A stretch of 20,979 nucleotides of DNA from Chloroflexaceae bacterium UBA1466 (GTDB taxonomy: Bacteria > Chloroflexota > Chloroflexia > Chloroflexales > Chloroflexaceae), in contig DCSM01000155.1 of NCBI GenBank assembly GCA_002325605.1, forward strand, positions 216 through 21,194, written 5' to 3'. The position numbers and the translations under genes are program-made. The notes beneath the pieces were generated by a model. The model made no database searches. It had not been told where the DNA came from and saw only the letters and a list, made by a program, of their open reading frames with translations. Numbering within the stretch: position 1 is the stretch's first letter; every line of letters starts with the position of its first letter. Below are positions 14,719-20,979 of the stretch, piece by piece.

Positions 14719-16047
14719 CTATGAAAACTCATGCAGCCCAATATCTTTGCGGTAGGTGCGCCCTGGAAAAGTAATTCTTTCCGCATTGCTGAGAGCTTTC
14801 TCGCGGGCCCCTTGCAACGTCTCCCCCAAGGCCACCAGGGTCAGAACGGAGCCTCCCGTATTCGTGACCGCCGTGGATTCCTCATTTCCCCCACCAAACA
14901 AACCCGAAAATAAGGGGCTTGTCCCCCGGCGCGTTACGGGATTGTAGCGCATCCCTAGGGGGTTGTGGGTCTCGTTATGGAAGACCAAAAGCCCTTCCTC
15001 TACTTTGTCTAACCCGCCAATCGCTTGCCCTAGCGGGAAATGGTAAGGGTAGCCTTGCATCACTAAAGCCAAGCCAAGGGTTGCCTTATCCAGCCATTGC
15101 AACGGCCCTACTTGGTCTAGCTGGCGCGAGACCGTCGCTTGCAGGAGCGCGACAAGGTCGGTCTCCAGGCGCGGGAGGACTACCTCGGCCTCCAGGGGCC
15201 GCAGCTGCGAGCGCAACCCCGTGATCTGCGGCCCCTGCGCTGTGACATTGCAATCTAGCCCTAAAAAGCCTAAGTAGGGTAACCGTTCCGCTTGAAAGGC
15301 CTGAAGGGTTGGGATGATCAGCTTCTGGTGCAGGTAGGCCGTCAGCTTTTGAGCGTAGGCCTTAATCCCCGTCTGGGCCCCCATTCCGGGGACAAGCGGC
15401 CCTTGATCGTCTTCCTTCAGATGCTCATAGAAGCGGGTCGCCAGCAGCGGAAGCACCGTCCGCCCATCCGTGAGCGCCACCAGGGAGACCGGAACCCCAG
15501 GCGGATACTCTTCAATGACTACTTCCACCGGCAGCGGAGCGTTAAAGAACTCCCTTAGCAGCTTCAAGGCACTATAACGGTCTGGACAGACGACTTCCTT
15601 TTTCTCAGGGAGGTCAACCTTTAGCTTCACCGGTAACGCCTGCGCTGCGAGATACCGCTCGGCCAGAGTGAGCGTCGGAAGAACCCGCCCTTTGGCCGTT
15701 GGCAAGGCGTTGCGGAGCAGAAACTCCTTAACCCGACAGTGACTCTGCCCTAGCATTACGGTGCGCTTAGGTGGGCCCAAAACTTCTACGTTCAGGTCGA
15801 CTAACTCATCGGCCAGCCCGGCACAGAGCGGCCCACTCGTCGTTGGCAGAATAATGTCGACGTTGGCCTCGAAAGCCCACCGCACTACCGCCGCCACATC
15901 CGTCGAGTCCAAAGCGATTGGCGGGACGAGGGCCGTCGTTCCCCCATTCCCTGGCGCACATAAGATTGCTACGTCGCTGGGAGTCTTAAAGAGCTTCCAG
16001 ATAAAGGCATGGGCCCGCGAGTCATTCCCTAAGACTAGGATTTTCAT
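14719..16047 (-). CDS. purD: PurD-like protein (phosphoribosylamine-glycine ligase family) with altered active site
   Basis: 442 aa, full length and in frame for PurD, which joins phosphoribosylamine and glycine using ATP in purine synthesis. The fold is recognisable: MKILVLGNDSRAHAF, CAPGNGGT, VVIEEYPPGVPVS, GPLVPGMGA, YLGFLGLDCN, VMQGYPYHFPLGQAIGGLD, TNTGGSVLTLVALGETLQGAREKAL and a final FPGRTYRKDIG. But the ATP-grasp glycine-rich loop (KADGLAAGKG in PurD) is KLKVDLPEKKE at residues 141-151. The metal-binding stretch (EFNxRFGDPE) reads GLRSQLRPLE at 277-286, losing Glu, Asn, Arg and Asp. GPNTGGMG is GPLVPGMG. So it is probably not a normal ligase: a paralogue with a new role or a decaying copy. 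It follows folD by 19 bases in the same operon. Confidence 0.72.
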   Translation of the reverse strand: MKILVLGNDSRAHAFIWKLFKTPSDVAILCAPGNGGTTALVPPIALDSTDVAAVVRWAFEANVDIILPTTSGPLCAGLADELVDLNVEVLGPPKRTVMLGQSHCRVKEFLLRNALPTAKGRVLPTLTLAERYLAAQALPVKLKVDLPEKKEVVCPDRYSALKLLREFFNAPLPVEVVIEEYPPGVPVSLVALTDGRTVLPLLATRFYEHLKEDDQGPLVPGMGAQTGIKAYAQKLTAYLHQKLIIPTLQAFQAERLPYLGFLGLDCNVTAQGPQITGLRSQLRPLEAEVVLPRLETDLVALLQATVSRQLDQVGPLQWLDKATLGLALVMQGYPYHFPLGQAIGGLDKVEEGLLVFHNETHNPLGMRYNPVTRRGTSPLFSGLFGGGNEESTAVTNTGGSVLTLVALGETLQGAREKALSNAERITFPGRTYRKDIGLHEFS

Positions 16048-16066
16048 GGCGCGTCAGTGATCTTTA

Positions 16067-16930
16067 TTAGCCCTCTGAAACCAGCATTTGCCGGCCAGCC
16101 AGCAAGACATTCCGCAGAAGCAAGACGTTCGTAATGGGGCCCGTGCCACCTGGCACAGGCGTGATTGCGCCCACCACCTCCCTAGCACTGGCAAAGTCTA
16201 CATCCCCAACCACTTGCCCATTGGCTTGCACATTGATCCCAAAGTCAAGCACGGTGGCTCCGGGCCGAAGCATCGCCCCCGTGATCTGGCCAGGCTTCCC
16301 GATGGCTACCGCCACAATTTCACACTCCCGCAAGACTCCCCCTAAGTCGACGGTTTGGGAATGGCAAATGGTCACCGTAGCATCCGCTTGAAGCAGCAGC
16401 GCCGCCAGAGGCCGCCCGACTACCGCGCTTCGCCCCACGATCCCGACGCGCTTCCCCCTGGGGTCAATGCCCGCAGAACGCAAGAGTTCCAGCCCCCCAG
16501 CGGGCGTGTTGGGGACAAAGGCCGGGCGACCTAAAGCCAACAACCCCGCATTGAGAGGATGCACGCCGTCTACATCTTTGCGGTAATCTAGCTGCCGCGT
16601 GGCCCGTTCGGCATCCAGGTGCGCCGGCAGCGGCATCTGAAGTAAGACTCCGGCTACCTCTTTACGGCCACTGACTCGCCTAATCGCACCCTCCAACTGC
16701 TCCTGTTCAATGGTGGCGGGCAGCTTTTCTAGGCTACACGCCAGGCCGACCTCGGCACATAACTTTTTGATACTGCGAACGTAACGCTTAGATGCTGCTT
16801 CCTCCCCCACCTGGATTACCGCCAGGCAGAGCGGGGTTTGCGACACCGTCCTAAACGCCAGCACTTCCGCTTGCAGCGCTTGGCAAAGTTGTTGAGCTAG
16901 GGCCCGACCATCAAGCACAATCGCGGTCAC
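16067..16930 (-). CDS. folD: Bifunctional methylenetetrahydrofolate dehydrogenase / methenyltetrahydrofolate cyclohydrolase
   Basis: 287 aa, normal FolD length. It interconverts 5,10-methylene-, 5,10-methenyl- and 10-formyl-tetrahydrofolate in the cytoplasm using NADP. Residue numbers match E. coli FolD: Y50 and catalytic K56 (RYVRSIKK), Q98 (LLQMP), D121 (KDVDGVHP). The nucleotide site is GRSAVVGRPLAALLLQADATVTICHS, and TPVPGGTGPIT closes the active site. PNTPAG replaces the usual PCTPxG. Start GTG 16930 is fixed by AGGAG five bases upstream. It lies about 100 bases after fchA, whose product 5,10-methenyl-tetrahydrofolate is FolD's substrate, so the pair forms a pathway step. Confidence 0.95.
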   Translation of the reverse strand: MTAIVLDGRALAQQLCQALQAEVLAFRTVSQTPLCLAVIQVGEEAASKRYVRSIKKLCAEVGLACSLEKLPATIEQEQLEGAIRRVSGRKEVAGVLLQMPLPAHLDAERATRQLDYRKDVDGVHPLNAGLLALGRPAFVPNTPAGGLELLRSAGIDPRGKRVGIVGRSAVVGRPLAALLLQADATVTICHSQTVDLGGVLRECEIVAVAIGKPGQITGAMLRPGATVLDFGINVQANGQVVGDVDFASAREVVGAITPVPGGTGPITNVLLLRNVLLAGRQMLVSEG

Positions 16931-17032
16931 AGTTGCTCCTTTTGGGTTAAGAGGGCTGGGGGCTGGAGAAGCTCTGCGCCACGCCAGACCCAGCCTCTGG
17001 CTGCTGTCTTAGGCACATTCGGCATGCACAGT

Positions 17033-17719
17033 TTACGAATTGATCCGCTTCCGAACAGCGGCTAAAACCTTTAGGGTCTTGGCTTCCAAGCCCAGCGTCA
17101 GGTCTTTCAGCGCCGCTTGAGTCTCGTAGACAAAGCGCTTGTCCTCCAGACTCGCCAGATTGATCTCTACATTTAAGAGCGCACTTTGCACCGTCGCTTG
17201 GGCCAACAAAGCCGCAACTCCCACGTCGCTCACGACCAGTTGCCCACAGCGTTCGACCAAACTATCACAGAGGGGCAACAAGGCTGCCGTTTTCTGCGCG
17301 GTCTTCAATGGGACTTCCGCCGCGACTTGCGTCAGCTTCTGAATCGCTGCCCGCCTGGTGGCCGCATCCGCATCCGTGACTCGTGGAAGCTTGTAGGCTG
17401 CGGAAAGCCGCTTGAAGACCTCAATGTCGGCTTGCATCAATTGCTGAAGATCCGCCCTAAGAGCCTCGGCTTGTTGGTGAACGGCCTGGACATCCGCCTC
17501 CAGATCAGCAGGTTGTTTCTTCCCCAGCGTGAGGGCACAGACCATGCTCAACAGCCCTGCGGCCATCGCGCCACTGAGGCCCGCGACGCTTCCGCCGCCC
17601 GGAGTCGGGCTTTTGGAAGCCAGCGCGTCGAGGAATTGATCTAATCGTTGTTCCTTCATTAACTCGGTCATAAGGGCCAGGCAGCCGCAATTTGGGTTTG
17701 CCAAACGCTTTACCTGCAT
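17033..17719 (-). CDS. fchA: Formiminotetrahydrofolate cyclodeaminase
   Basis: 228 aa, all alpha-helical, of the FTCD C-terminal/FchA type, which converts 5-formimino-tetrahydrofolate to 5,10-methenyl-tetrahydrofolate and ammonia. The family signature near the start, LASKSPTPGGGSVAGLSGAMAAGLLSMV, is intact. The helical middle (QQAEALRADLQQLMQADIEVFKRLSAAYKLP) also matches. ATG 17719 has AAAGGAG only two bases away, which is close but the strongest Shine-Dalgarno in the area; it gives 16 residues before the usual start, including two Cys. ATG at residue 17 (MTEL) is the alternative. It is first in the operon with folD and the PurD-like gene. The formimino donor (histidine or purine breakdown) is not encoded in the window. 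Confidence 0.9.
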   Translation of the reverse strand: MQVKRLANPNCGCLALMTELMKEQRLDQFLDALASKSPTPGGGSVAGLSGAMAAGLLSMVCALTLGKKQPADLEADVQAVHQQAEALRADLQQLMQADIEVFKRLSAAYKLPRVTDADAATRRAAIQKLTQVAAEVPLKTAQKTAALLPLCDSLVERCGQLVVSDVGVAALLAQATVQSALLNVEINLASLEDKRFVYETQAALKDLTLGLEAKTLKVLAAVRKRINS

Positions 17720-17786
17720 CGCTCCTTTCAGTCAAGGCGGCCCGTTCTAAAAGCTTCGAGCCGGTAAAGGCCTCGCCTTTGCCCAT

Positions 17787-17795
17787 ATTATACCA
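17787..17795 (-). promoter_or_regulatory. Extended -10 element for the fchA-folD operon
   Basis: The minus strand reads TGGTATAAT, 68 bases before the fchA start. With a 17-base spacer its -35 falls on TCCCAG, complement of 17810-17815, which is a poor -35 but part of the palindrome described next. Confidence 0.6.
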
Positions 17796-17809
17796 GCTAT
17801 GGGCGTTAT

Positions 17810-17824
17810 CTGGGATGCTCCCAG
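17810..17824. promoter_or_regulatory. Palindrome CTGGGA-TGC-TCCCAG between divergent promoters, possible operator
   Basis: A perfect 6-bp inverted repeat with a 3-base centre. Its left arm occupies the -35 position of both the minus promoter (-10 at 17787-17792) and the plus promoter (-10 at 17833-17838), at 17 bases from each. Neither arm resembles TTGACA, so a bound activator or repressor could set both operons (inference). Confidence 0.4.
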
Positions 17825-17829
17825 AATCC

Positions 17830-17838
17830 TGCTATACT
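17830..17838 (+). promoter_or_regulatory. Extended -10 element for the ArsA-like gene
   Basis: TGCTATACT on the plus strand, about 108 bases before the ArsA-like start. The leader from about 17845 is roughly 100 bases long and shows no recognised riboswitch. Confidence 0.5.
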
Positions 17839-17946
17839 GGGGCTAAATTGGTCTAAGCTCATCGCTCGGAAAACCTTTAGAATTAGGCTGCGGGCTTCGT
17901 TCTAAAGGCTAAGGTGCTTTTAACAAAAGACAAGGAAGGTTTTGCA

Positions 17947-19083
17947 ATGCACATTCTCATCTTCACGGGGAACGCAGGCGCGGGAATCACCCAGGCTGCA
18001 ACGGCTACTGCTGCCGCTGCCGCCGCTGCCGGTCAGCGGACACTTTTGGCCAGTATGGGCCCTTCACATGGTCTAAGTGCCCTTTTGGGCCAGCCAATCT
18101 CAAATGCGAGTCAGCATCTCACGCCCAGGCTGTCGGCTTGGGAACTGTCCGCTTCTGAGAATCTCGCCGCCCTTTTGGAAATGATTCGCCCACGTTTGTT
18201 TGGGCCGTTGACTAACATTATTGGGGACGAACTCCCGCTTATTCCAGGGATTGACTTCCTAATCAGTCTCTATCACTTGCGCCAAGAGGCGACAACGAAC
18301 TTTGACTTGGTCGTCCTGGATGCCGGCCCGCATGACACTTTGCTGCGGGTTCTTGACCTCCCAGATGCCTTTCGGTGGTTGCTGCGCCTGCTGCTGGGGT
18401 TGGATCGGGGCCCAGGGCGCAACCCCGAAACCGCCAGCCGATCTCTAATCCCTGGTAACTTGATGCCGTTTGAATGGGTGGGCAAGGTTCAGGATGTCAG
18501 GGTTAAAGTCGAACAGCTAAGGGATGCTGCGATTGATGTCAATAAGACCACTGTGCGCTACGTCCTGCGCCCAGATGCGGTTGCTCTAAGCGAAACTCGC
18601 CTCGCTTTGCCCGCTTTGTATCTCCACGGCCTCGCGGTTGATAACCTGATCACAGGGCCGCTTTTACCTGCTGATCTGAGTGATTCGCGCTTCACAAACG
18701 TAATCAAAGAGCAACAAGAGATCGCGGAGACGGCTAAAGAGACTTGGCCAATTTGTCCCGTTTCGCGCTTGCCGCTGACTTCGATTAGCGGCAATCTGGC
18801 CGAATGGGAAACCTTGGGCAAGGCGCTTTACGCCGGCTCATCGCTCTTGCCAACGGCGGGGATTGAGTCGCCCATCACTATCGGCGACGCGGCTAACCCC
18901 TTTTTGGCGCTTCAGTTGCCAGGCTTGGTTCGCAATACTCTCAGCTTGACGCTCAATGAGGACGAGCTAATCGTGCAAGTGGGGCCCTATCGGCGACACA
19001 TTTTGATGCCTGACTCGATGCGCGGCAAGGGCAATATTAAGGCGACGCGGGAGGGCGACAAGCTGGTGATTACGATGCGGTAG
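17947..19083 (+). CDS. ArsA/GET3-like protein with degenerate P-loop and C-terminal HSP20-like domain
   Basis: 378 aa. The N-terminal part has the ArsA/GET3 fold: LVVLDAGPHDTLLRVLDLPDAFRWLLRLLLG corresponds to the family's DTAPTGHTLRLLxLPEALRWYLRLLL. But the deviant Walker A (GKGGVGKT) is GNAGAGIT at residues 8-15, so both lysines are gone (N9, I14), and the switch Asp of VSTDPAHSL is Gly (ASMGPSHGL). ATP hydrolysis is therefore unlikely. About residues 318-378 (LQLPGLVRNTLSLTLNEDELIVQVGPYRRHI to VITMR) form the alpha-crystallin-like domain often fused to such ATPases. It may act as a chaperone-like or regulatory partner of an active paralogue (inference). ATG 17947 follows AAGGAAGG by six bases; ORF extension to 17914 lacks support. 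Confidence 0.8.
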   Translation: MHILIFTGNAGAGITQAATATAAAAAAAGQRTLLASMGPSHGLSALLGQPISNASQHLTPRLSAWELSASENLAALLEMIRPRLFGPLTNIIGDELPLIPGIDFLISLYHLRQEATTNFDLVVLDAGPHDTLLRVLDLPDAFRWLLRLLLGLDRGPGRNPETASRSLIPGNLMPFEWVGKVQDVRVKVEQLRDAAIDVNKTTVRYVLRPDAVALSETRLALPALYLHGLAVDNLITGPLLPADLSDSRFTNVIKEQQEIAETAKETWPICPVSRLPLTSISGNLAEWETLGKALYAGSSLLPTAGIESPITIGDAANPFLALQLPGLVRNTLSLTLNEDELIVQVGPYRRHILMPDSMRGKGNIKATREGDKLVITMR

Positions 19084-19091
19084 AATCTGCG

Positions 19092-19210
19092 CTGGCTGCT
19101 GGCTGAGGCACAACTGGCTGCTGGCTGAGGCGCAACTGGCTGCTGGCTGAGGCGCAACTGGCTGCTGGCTGAGGCACAACTGGCTGCTGGCTGAGGCACA
19201 ACTGGCTGCC
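19092..19210. repeat. 22-bp tandem repeat, five copies plus a partial one
   Basis: Units at 19092-19113, 19114-19135, 19136-19157, 19158-19179 and 19180-19201, then a partial CTGGCTGCC. Each unit is two CTGGCTG heptamers followed by AGGC(A/G)CAA. Only one position varies (A, G, G, A, A). There are no unique spacers, so it is not CRISPR. It lies nine bases after the ArsA-like stop. The rest of the gap to 19326 carries only the promoter below. Confidence 0.9.
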
Positions 19211-19268
19211 AGGGAAAAGACAAGTGCGCCCCGGACGAACTGTGAGCCTCGGCTGGGGCGCAGCCATC

Positions 19269-19277
19269 TGCTATAAT
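19269..19277 (+). promoter_or_regulatory. Extended -10 element for the ATPase/TOPRIM module
   Basis: TGCTATAAT is perfect on the plus strand, 48 bases before the ATPase start, with no good -35. The same distance and form occur before the site-2 protease. Confidence 0.55.
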
Positions 19278-19325
19278 AGATTAGGGTAAATTAAGTCTTC
19301 TTTTTAGGCTGATCAACAGGAACTT

Positions 19326-20441
19326 ATGGCTATGGCTAACCTTTTCTTAGACTCACTGACTATTCAGAACTTTCGTTGCTTCCAGGACTTTAAGATCGAA
19401 AAGCTGGCGCGAGTGAACTTAATCGTGGGGCGAAATGGGGTCGGTAAGACGGCGCTTCTGGAAGCTTTAGAACTTTATGCGAGTCGATTCAATCCTTCAG
19501 TGATCCAAAAGTTACTTCTCTTGCATGATGAAATTAAGGCTATAAATGAAAACATGAAAGGATTAGATATAATCAATATGGTGGGCCATCTAACTTATGG
19601 GCGTAAGTTTAATGACCTACCAATCGTTATTGGTGACTCACATGATAACTTATTATCCATCCTCATAAGGAAACACATGGCCAAAGTTGACGAATCAATT
19701 AGAGTAATCCAGCATTTTGTGAAAGCCCTAATCCCATCCACTTCTCTTCAAACTGCACCTATCTTTCTTCCAAACATAGTTATTAAGCTTGGCTCAGAAG
19801 CAGAGAGGATTTACTTGCTTGAGGAGTTCTTTAACAACAATGATCAGTTTGAAGGCTCAAAATTAGCAGGGCCTAAATGGTCATCTATAGGGGTTAAAGG
19901 TCTCAATAACAGTGAGATAGCAGCATACTGGGACGCTGTAACGCTCACTGAGCTTGAACATGAGGTGCTTAAAGCTCTCCAGATAATTGAACCACGAGTT
20001 GTTAGTTTAGCCTTTATTGGCGAGGAGCGCCAAGGAAGAAAGCGGATTCCAATGATCAAACTGGCTGGTCAGAACGAGCGGATTCCCCTTCGAAGTCTTG
20101 GTGAAGGAATGAACAGGATGCTAGGTCTTGCACTTAAATTGGTCAATGCAAAAGAAAGCATGCTTCTAATTGACGAGCTTGAAAATGGGTTACACTATTC
20201 TACTCAACCCATTGTCTGGCGTATGATCTTCCAGCTTGCCCAGCAATTTAACATCCAAGTCTTTGTCACCACACATAGCATAGACTGCATTAAAGGTTTC
20301 AATCAAGCGTTGAAAGAGCATCCTGAAGTTGGTCTGTTACTCCGCTTACGCCGTCGGCCTCAAACAGATGAAGTGGTTGCGATTCCTGCTAAAAAGGATA
20401 AGCTAGAGCTTTTTATCAGTGAGCAACTGGAGGTCCGCTAG
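19326..20441 (+). CDS. AAA ATPase of the OLD/AAA_15 (ABC-type) class
   Basis: 371 aa. The start LDSLTIQNFRCFQDFKIEKL is the usual beta strand before Walker A GRNGVGKT (K41, T42). An ABC-like signature is at SLGEGMNRMLGLAL (residues 257-270), Walker B at MLLIDELENGL (D283, E284) and the switch His at FVTTHSID (H317). An alpha-helical insert (about residues 60-220), AT-rich in DNA, separates the motifs as in OLD-family and RecF-like proteins. AGGA lies just before ATG 19326; ATG 19332 is an alternative. The TOPRIM-like gene starts two bases after the stop, so the two form a unit, as in defence systems such as OLD or PARIS. Codon use is more AT-rich than in the genes to the left, hinting at acquisition. 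Confidence 0.88.
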   Translation: MAMANLFLDSLTIQNFRCFQDFKIEKLARVNLIVGRNGVGKTALLEALELYASRFNPSVIQKLLLLHDEIKAINENMKGLDIINMVGHLTYGRKFNDLPIVIGDSHDNLLSILIRKHMAKVDESIRVIQHFVKALIPSTSLQTAPIFLPNIVIKLGSEAERIYLLEEFFNNNDQFEGSKLAGPKWSSIGVKGLNNSEIAAYWDAVTLTELEHEVLKALQIIEPRVVSLAFIGEERQGRKRIPMIKLAGQNERIPLRSLGEGMNRMLGLALKLVNAKESMLLIDELENGLHYSTQPIVWRMIFQLAQQFNIQVFVTTHSIDCIKGFNQALKEHPEVGLLLRLRRRPQTDEVVAIPAKKDKLELFISEQLEVR

Positions 20442-20443
20442 TT

Positions 20444-20979
20444 ATGAGTAACTTACTCCTCGTAGAGGGGCAGGATGATGAGCATGTCATCAAGAATCTT
20501 TGGAAGACTTATGCCAAGACAACTGACCTTCCTTTTGAGATTGAGAGCCTGAAGGCTGACAATGAACTCTTAGCCAAGTTCAAAGAGGTCGTGCATGATG
20601 GGATAGACGATATCCAGCGCATAGGGATTGTGATAGACGCTGATAATAAACTTGACAGCCGCTGGGAATCCTTCCGTCATAGCTTGTTACGGGCTGGATA
20701 TAGCAAGAAGCTAATCCCTCCTAAGCCGCTTCCAGAGGGAACCATAGTGTCCCAAGACAACAATGGATGGTTTAAGCAGGTAGGGATCTGGCTGATGCCT
20801 AATAACGAAGTGCCTGGCAATTTAGAGGATTTTGCCAGCTTTCTGATCCCTGAAGAGGATAGGTTGTGGGTTTATTCAGCAGCATGTTTAGCTGGGATGC
20901 CACCTTCAGAGGGGCGTTTCGAGGAAAAAGATCGATCTAAAGCCCACATTCATACCTGGTTAGCTTGGCAGAAGAAACC
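20444..20979 (+). CDS. DUF3226 TOPRIM-like protein, partial (cut by window edge)
   Basis: 178 codons are visible without a stop. MSNLLLVEGQDDEHVI carries the first TOPRIM acidic residue (E8), and IGIVIDADNKLDSRW the DxD pair (D65, D67). VGIWLMPNNEVPGNLEDF and HIHTWLAWQ are typical of DUF3226. TOPRIM folds coordinate Mg2+ and cut or join nucleic acid; in ATPase-linked pairs the TOPRIM protein is usually the effector nuclease. ATG 20444 follows the ATPase stop by two bases, with GGAGG about ten bases upstream inside the ATPase end. The expected remaining length is small, because the HTWLAWQ motif lies near the family's C-terminus (from memory). Confidence 0.85.
   Translation, partial: MSNLLLVEGQDDEHVIKNLWKTYAKTTDLPFEIESLKADNELLAKFKEVVHDGIDDIQRIGIVIDADNKLDSRWESFRHSLLRAGYSKKLIPPKPLPEGTIVSQDNNGWFKQVGIWLMPNNEVPGNLEDFASFLIPEEDRLWVYSAACLAGMPPSEGRFEEKDRSKAHIHTWLAWQKK

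Noticed and set aside
14286..14786. 166-residue minus frame spanning the HD gene start and the intergenic repeats
   Set aside because: It runs through palindromic repeats and overlaps two recognised genes in other frames.
19092..19210. CRISPR array
   Set aside because: Units are contiguous with no spacers, and no cas genes are in the window.
18967..19267. Minus-strand frames with repeated SQQPVAPQPAASCA-like peptides
   Set aside because: They are translations of the 22-bp tandem repeat and overlap the end of the ArsA-like gene; the open frames follow from the repeat, not from selection.

Overview
The window looks like a piece of a chromosome from a Chloroflexota bacterium, possibly one with phototrophic ancestry; this is inferred from gene content only. 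The pointers are an auracyanin-like cupredoxin lipoprotein, a GT-C mannosyltransferase-like protein with a C-terminal beta domain, GT87 paralogues, an ArsA-like protein fused to an HSP20-like domain, and folD next to fchA. No rRNA, tRNA, CRISPR array or transposase was seen.

Layout. (1) About 106-5170, minus strand: a compact four-gene operon for surface glycans. It is transcribed as phosphodiester glycosidase (NAGPA fold), membrane-anchored polysaccharide deacetylase with a Thr/Pro stalk, and two paralogous GT87 membrane glycosyltransferases. Left of it, a good promoter points out of the window. (2) 5594-6943, plus: an acetyl-CoA hydrolase/CoA-transferase. It is followed by about 760 bases of hairpin-rich intergenic DNA and a near-consensus promoter driving a leader with two small overlapping reading frames. 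(3) 8123-10880, plus: a ferredoxin-dependent bilin reductase family protein, followed after one base by a GT39-like membrane glycosyltransferase. (4) 10999-11562, plus: the cupredoxin, with its own promoter and a clear terminator. (5) 11708-13818, plus: a site-2 protease and a 2,4-diaminopentanoate dehydrogenase family oxidoreductase in one operon. (6) 13955-17719, minus: fchA, folD and a PurD-like gene, then an HD-domain alarmone-hydrolase-like gene. These are one-carbon and purine metabolism, except that the PurD-like protein has lost key active-site residues. (7) 17947-19083, plus, divergent from fchA: an ArsA-like protein with a dead P-loop and an HSP20-like tail. (8) 19092-19210: a 22-bp tandem repeat. 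(9) 19326 to the end, plus: an OLD/AAA_15-type ATPase and a DUF3226 TOPRIM-like protein (cut by the window edge). They form a two-gene module that resembles anti-phage systems and is visibly more AT-rich than the genes before it.

The most unusual items are the divergent bilin reductase, the cupredoxin with Cys where the axial Met is expected, the two intact genes with lost nucleotide-binding motifs (PurD-like and ArsA-like), and the ATPase/TOPRIM pair. An extended -10 element close to TGCTATAAT recurs in front of most transcription units on both strands and helps define them. Several palindromic repeats with TAAA or TTTA loops punctuate the gaps.
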